The notes under the pieces are model-generated. The model saw only the letters and a list, made by a program, of their open reading frames with translations, was not told the origin of the DNA and ran no database searches. The translations under genes and the position numbers were made by a program. From UBA1049 sp964525815 (lineage in GTDB: Bacteria > Bacillota > Clostridia > Oscillospirales > CAG-382), in assembly GCA_964525815.1 (NCBI GenBank), contig CAZGJQ010000091.1:1-8045 (forward strand): DNA of 8,045 nucleotides. Reading direction: 5' to 3'. This document shows positions 6,615 to 8,045 of the stretch, in pieces; within the stretch, counting starts at the first letter, position 1, and each line of letters starts with the position of its first letter.

Positions 6615-7070
6615 ATGATTGCACTCGGAAGCGACCACGGAGGCTATGAAATAAAGGAAGCTATAAAGAGCTTTTTACAGGAAAAAAGCATACCTTTTAT
6701 CGATTTCGGTACCGAAGGGTGCGATTCGGTAGATTACCCTCTTTATGCTAAAAAGGTATGCGAATCAATACTAAGCAAGGAGAGCGATCTCGGAATACTG
6801 TGCTGCGGCACCGGAATAGGTATGTCCATGGCTGCAAACAAGCACAAGGGTATTCGTGCCGCCGTATTGTCGGATGAGTTCTCCGCCGAGATGACAAAAA
6901 GGCACAACGATGCGAATGTATTATGTCTCGGAGGAAGAATCATCGACACAAAAAAAGCGGTAAAGCTCGCGGAAATCTTTATACACACGCCCTTTGAAGG
7001 CGGGCGGCATATAAAAAGAGTGGAAATGATAGAGAGCTTATACAAAAACGAAAAAGAGGAAGAAGCATGA
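6615..7070 (+). CDS. rpiB: Ribose-5-phosphate isomerase B
   Basis: Interconverts ribose 5-phosphate and ribulose 5-phosphate, linking the DeoB product to the pentose phosphate pathway. The 151 residues fit the RpiB/LacAB family. SDHGG (6-10) contains the family Asp-His pair. CCGTGIGMS (63-71) holds the active-site Cys64 and Thr66, equal to Cys66 and Thr68 of E. coli RpiB. His97 in KRHNDANVL is the second catalytic residue. GGRHIKR (129-135) matches the phosphate-binding end. AAGGG precedes the ATG closely. LacA/LacB and allose 6-phosphate isomerases are close relatives, but the active-site Cys/His pattern and the neighbourhood of deoB and pdp favour RpiB. Its stop overlaps the next start as ATGA. 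Confidence 0.93.
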   Translation: MIALGSDHGGYEIKEAIKSFLQEKSIPFIDFGTEGCDSVDYPLYAKKVCESILSKESDLGILCCGTGIGMSMAANKHKGIRAAVLSDEFSAEMTKRHNDANVLCLGGRIIDTKKAVKLAEIFIHTPFEGGRHIKRVEMIESLYKNEKEEEA

Positions 7071-7336
7071 AAGCAGTTATAACCGTAATAGGCAAGGATA
7101 GCATGGGAATAATCGCAAAAGTATCAGCCTATTGCTCCGAATACAAGGCAAACATACTCGATATTTCCCAGACCGTTTTGCAGGATTATTTTGCCATGAT
7201 AATGTTGGTCGATATAAAGGAAGGCGAGGTTAATTTTGGCGTTTTTGCCGACGGGCTGGATAGTCTCGGCAAGGACAACAATCTAAAAATACATGCTATG
7301 CATGAGGATATTTTCAACTCTATGCACAGAATATAA
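7067..7336 (+). CDS. ACT domain protein, UPF0237 family
   Basis: An 89-residue protein made of a single ACT domain, a small ligand-binding fold that often senses amino acids. MKAVITVIGKDSMGIIAKVS (1-20) is the first strand and helix with the typical Gly-rich turn. ANILDISQTVLQDYFAMIM (29-47) is the second, diagnostic of the UPF0237 group. The remainder ends with a helix. GAGG upstream and an ATGA overlap with rpiB indicate coupled translation. In many Firmicutes this family is found directly ahead of a UPF0210/PFL-like gene, as here, so it probably binds or regulates that product. The ligand and biochemical role are not known to me. Confidence 0.92.
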   Translation: MKAVITVIGKDSMGIIAKVSAYCSEYKANILDISQTVLQDYFAMIMLVDIKEGEVNFGVFADGLDSLGKDNNLKIHAMHEDIFNSMHRI

Positions 7337-7354
7337 GACAAGGAACAAACACTG

Positions 7355-8045
7355 ATGCTGAACACAAAGGATATACTCGAAACAATTGAGATGATTCGAA
7401 CCGATCATCTCGATATACGCACCGTTACCATGGGCATTTCCCTGATGGATTGCCTGTCCTCGGACGGAGCGGTTTTTTGCGACCGGATTTATGATAAAAT
7501 AACAAAAAAGGCTAAGAATTTGGTGCCGGTCTGCGAGGAGATAGAAAGGCAGTACGGTATTCCCATAATTAACAAGCGGATTTCTGTAACCCCCGTTTCG
7601 CTTGCCGGAGGAAACCTCGGATATGACGATTTTGTCCGTGTGGCGAGAACTCTGGACAGAGCCGCTGCGGACATGGGTGTAAACTTTATAGGGGGGTTCT
7701 CCGCTCTGGTTCAAAAGGGCTCCACCCCTGCCGAGGACGCTCTTATCGATTCCATTCCGCAGGCACTTTCTGAAACCGAATCGGTTTGCTCCTCAGTGAA
7801 TGTCGCCACCACCAAGGCGGGCATAAATATGGATGCGGTCGCAAAAATGGGTCATATAATCAAAAAAACAGCCCTGCTTACCGCCGACAGGGATTCCATC
7901 GGCTGTGCAAAGCTGGTTGTTTTCGCCAATGCACCGGATGATAATCCCTTTATGGCGGGTGCCTTCCACGGCGTTGGTGAAGGCGACTGCGTTATAAATG
8001 TGGGAGTGTCCGGACCGGGGGTTGTAAGAAGTGCGGTTGAGAAGA
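7355..8045 (+). CDS. UPF0210 (PFL-like, DUF711) family protein, 3' end cut off
   Basis: The first 230 residues of a protein usually about 450 long; it runs off the right edge. It belongs to the UPF0210/DUF711 family, related in fold to pyruvate formate-lyase but with no established reaction that I know of. Visible family blocks are DIRTVTMGISLMDC (20-33), SVTPVSLAGG (77-86), NFIGGFSALVQKG (110-122), and AGAFHGVGEGDCVINVGVSG (201-220). AAGGAA lies 9 bases ahead of the ATG at 7355. It follows the ACT gene after 18 bases, the standard pairing. The family name comes from structure; I see no evidence here for glycyl-radical chemistry, and the C-terminus, where a glycyl-radical loop would lie, is outside the window. 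Confidence 0.92.
   Translation, partial: MLNTKDILETIEMIRTDHLDIRTVTMGISLMDCLSSDGAVFCDRIYDKITKKAKNLVPVCEEIERQYGIPIINKRISVTPVSLAGGNLGYDDFVRVARTLDRAAADMGVNFIGGFSALVQKGSTPAEDALIDSIPQALSETESVCSSVNVATTKAGINMDAVAKMGHIIKKTALLTADRDSIGCAKLVVFANAPDDNPFMAGAFHGVGEGDCVINVGVSGPGVVRSAVEK

Overview
The window looks like chromosomal DNA of a low-to-mid GC Gram-positive bacterium, most likely a clostridial Firmicute. The grounds are a pyrimidine-nucleoside phosphorylase of Firmicute type, a formate-tetrahydrofolate ligase, an adjacent ACT-domain/PFL-like (UPF0237/UPF0210) pair, strong Shine-Dalgarno sequences, SigA-type promoters, and a TTG start codon. I cannot name the species from the sequence.

Layout. Positions 36-773 (minus strand) encode an orphan predicted lipoprotein of unknown function. 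Positions 774-1275 are AT-rich and hold two divergent SigA-like promoters: a minus-strand one (-35 at 1079-1084, -10 at 1056-1061) and a plus-strand one (-35 at 1204-1209, -10 at 1227-1232). Between the minus-strand promoter and the lipoprotein lie an open reading frame of about 60 codons with no proper start (probably a gene remnant) and a pair of 9-bp direct repeats next to the lipoprotein ribosome binding site.

From 1276 to the right edge, eight genes lie on the plus strand in one tight run with gaps of at most 22 bases and three overlaps: deoB, pdp, fhs, tsaE, tsaB, rpiB, an ACT-domain gene, and a UPF0210/PFL-family gene cut by the window end. No terminator-like hairpin with a T-tract is visible between them, so they probably form one operon read from the 1204-1232 promoter.

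Function. Pdp cleaves pyrimidine nucleosides to base plus pentose 1-phosphate. DeoB moves the phosphate to give ribose or deoxyribose 5-phosphate. RpiB, five genes later, can pass ribose 5-phosphate into the pentose phosphate pathway. Fhs makes 10-formyl-tetrahydrofolate from formate. TsaE and TsaB belong to the complex that makes the t6A modification of ANN-decoding tRNAs. The last two genes are a conserved pair of unresolved role, the first probably a small ligand-binding regulator of the second. The operon genes are well-known families with intact active sites. I see no mobile element, CRISPR array, RNA gene or clear new defence system. The least explained part is the lipoprotein/remnant region at 1-1084.
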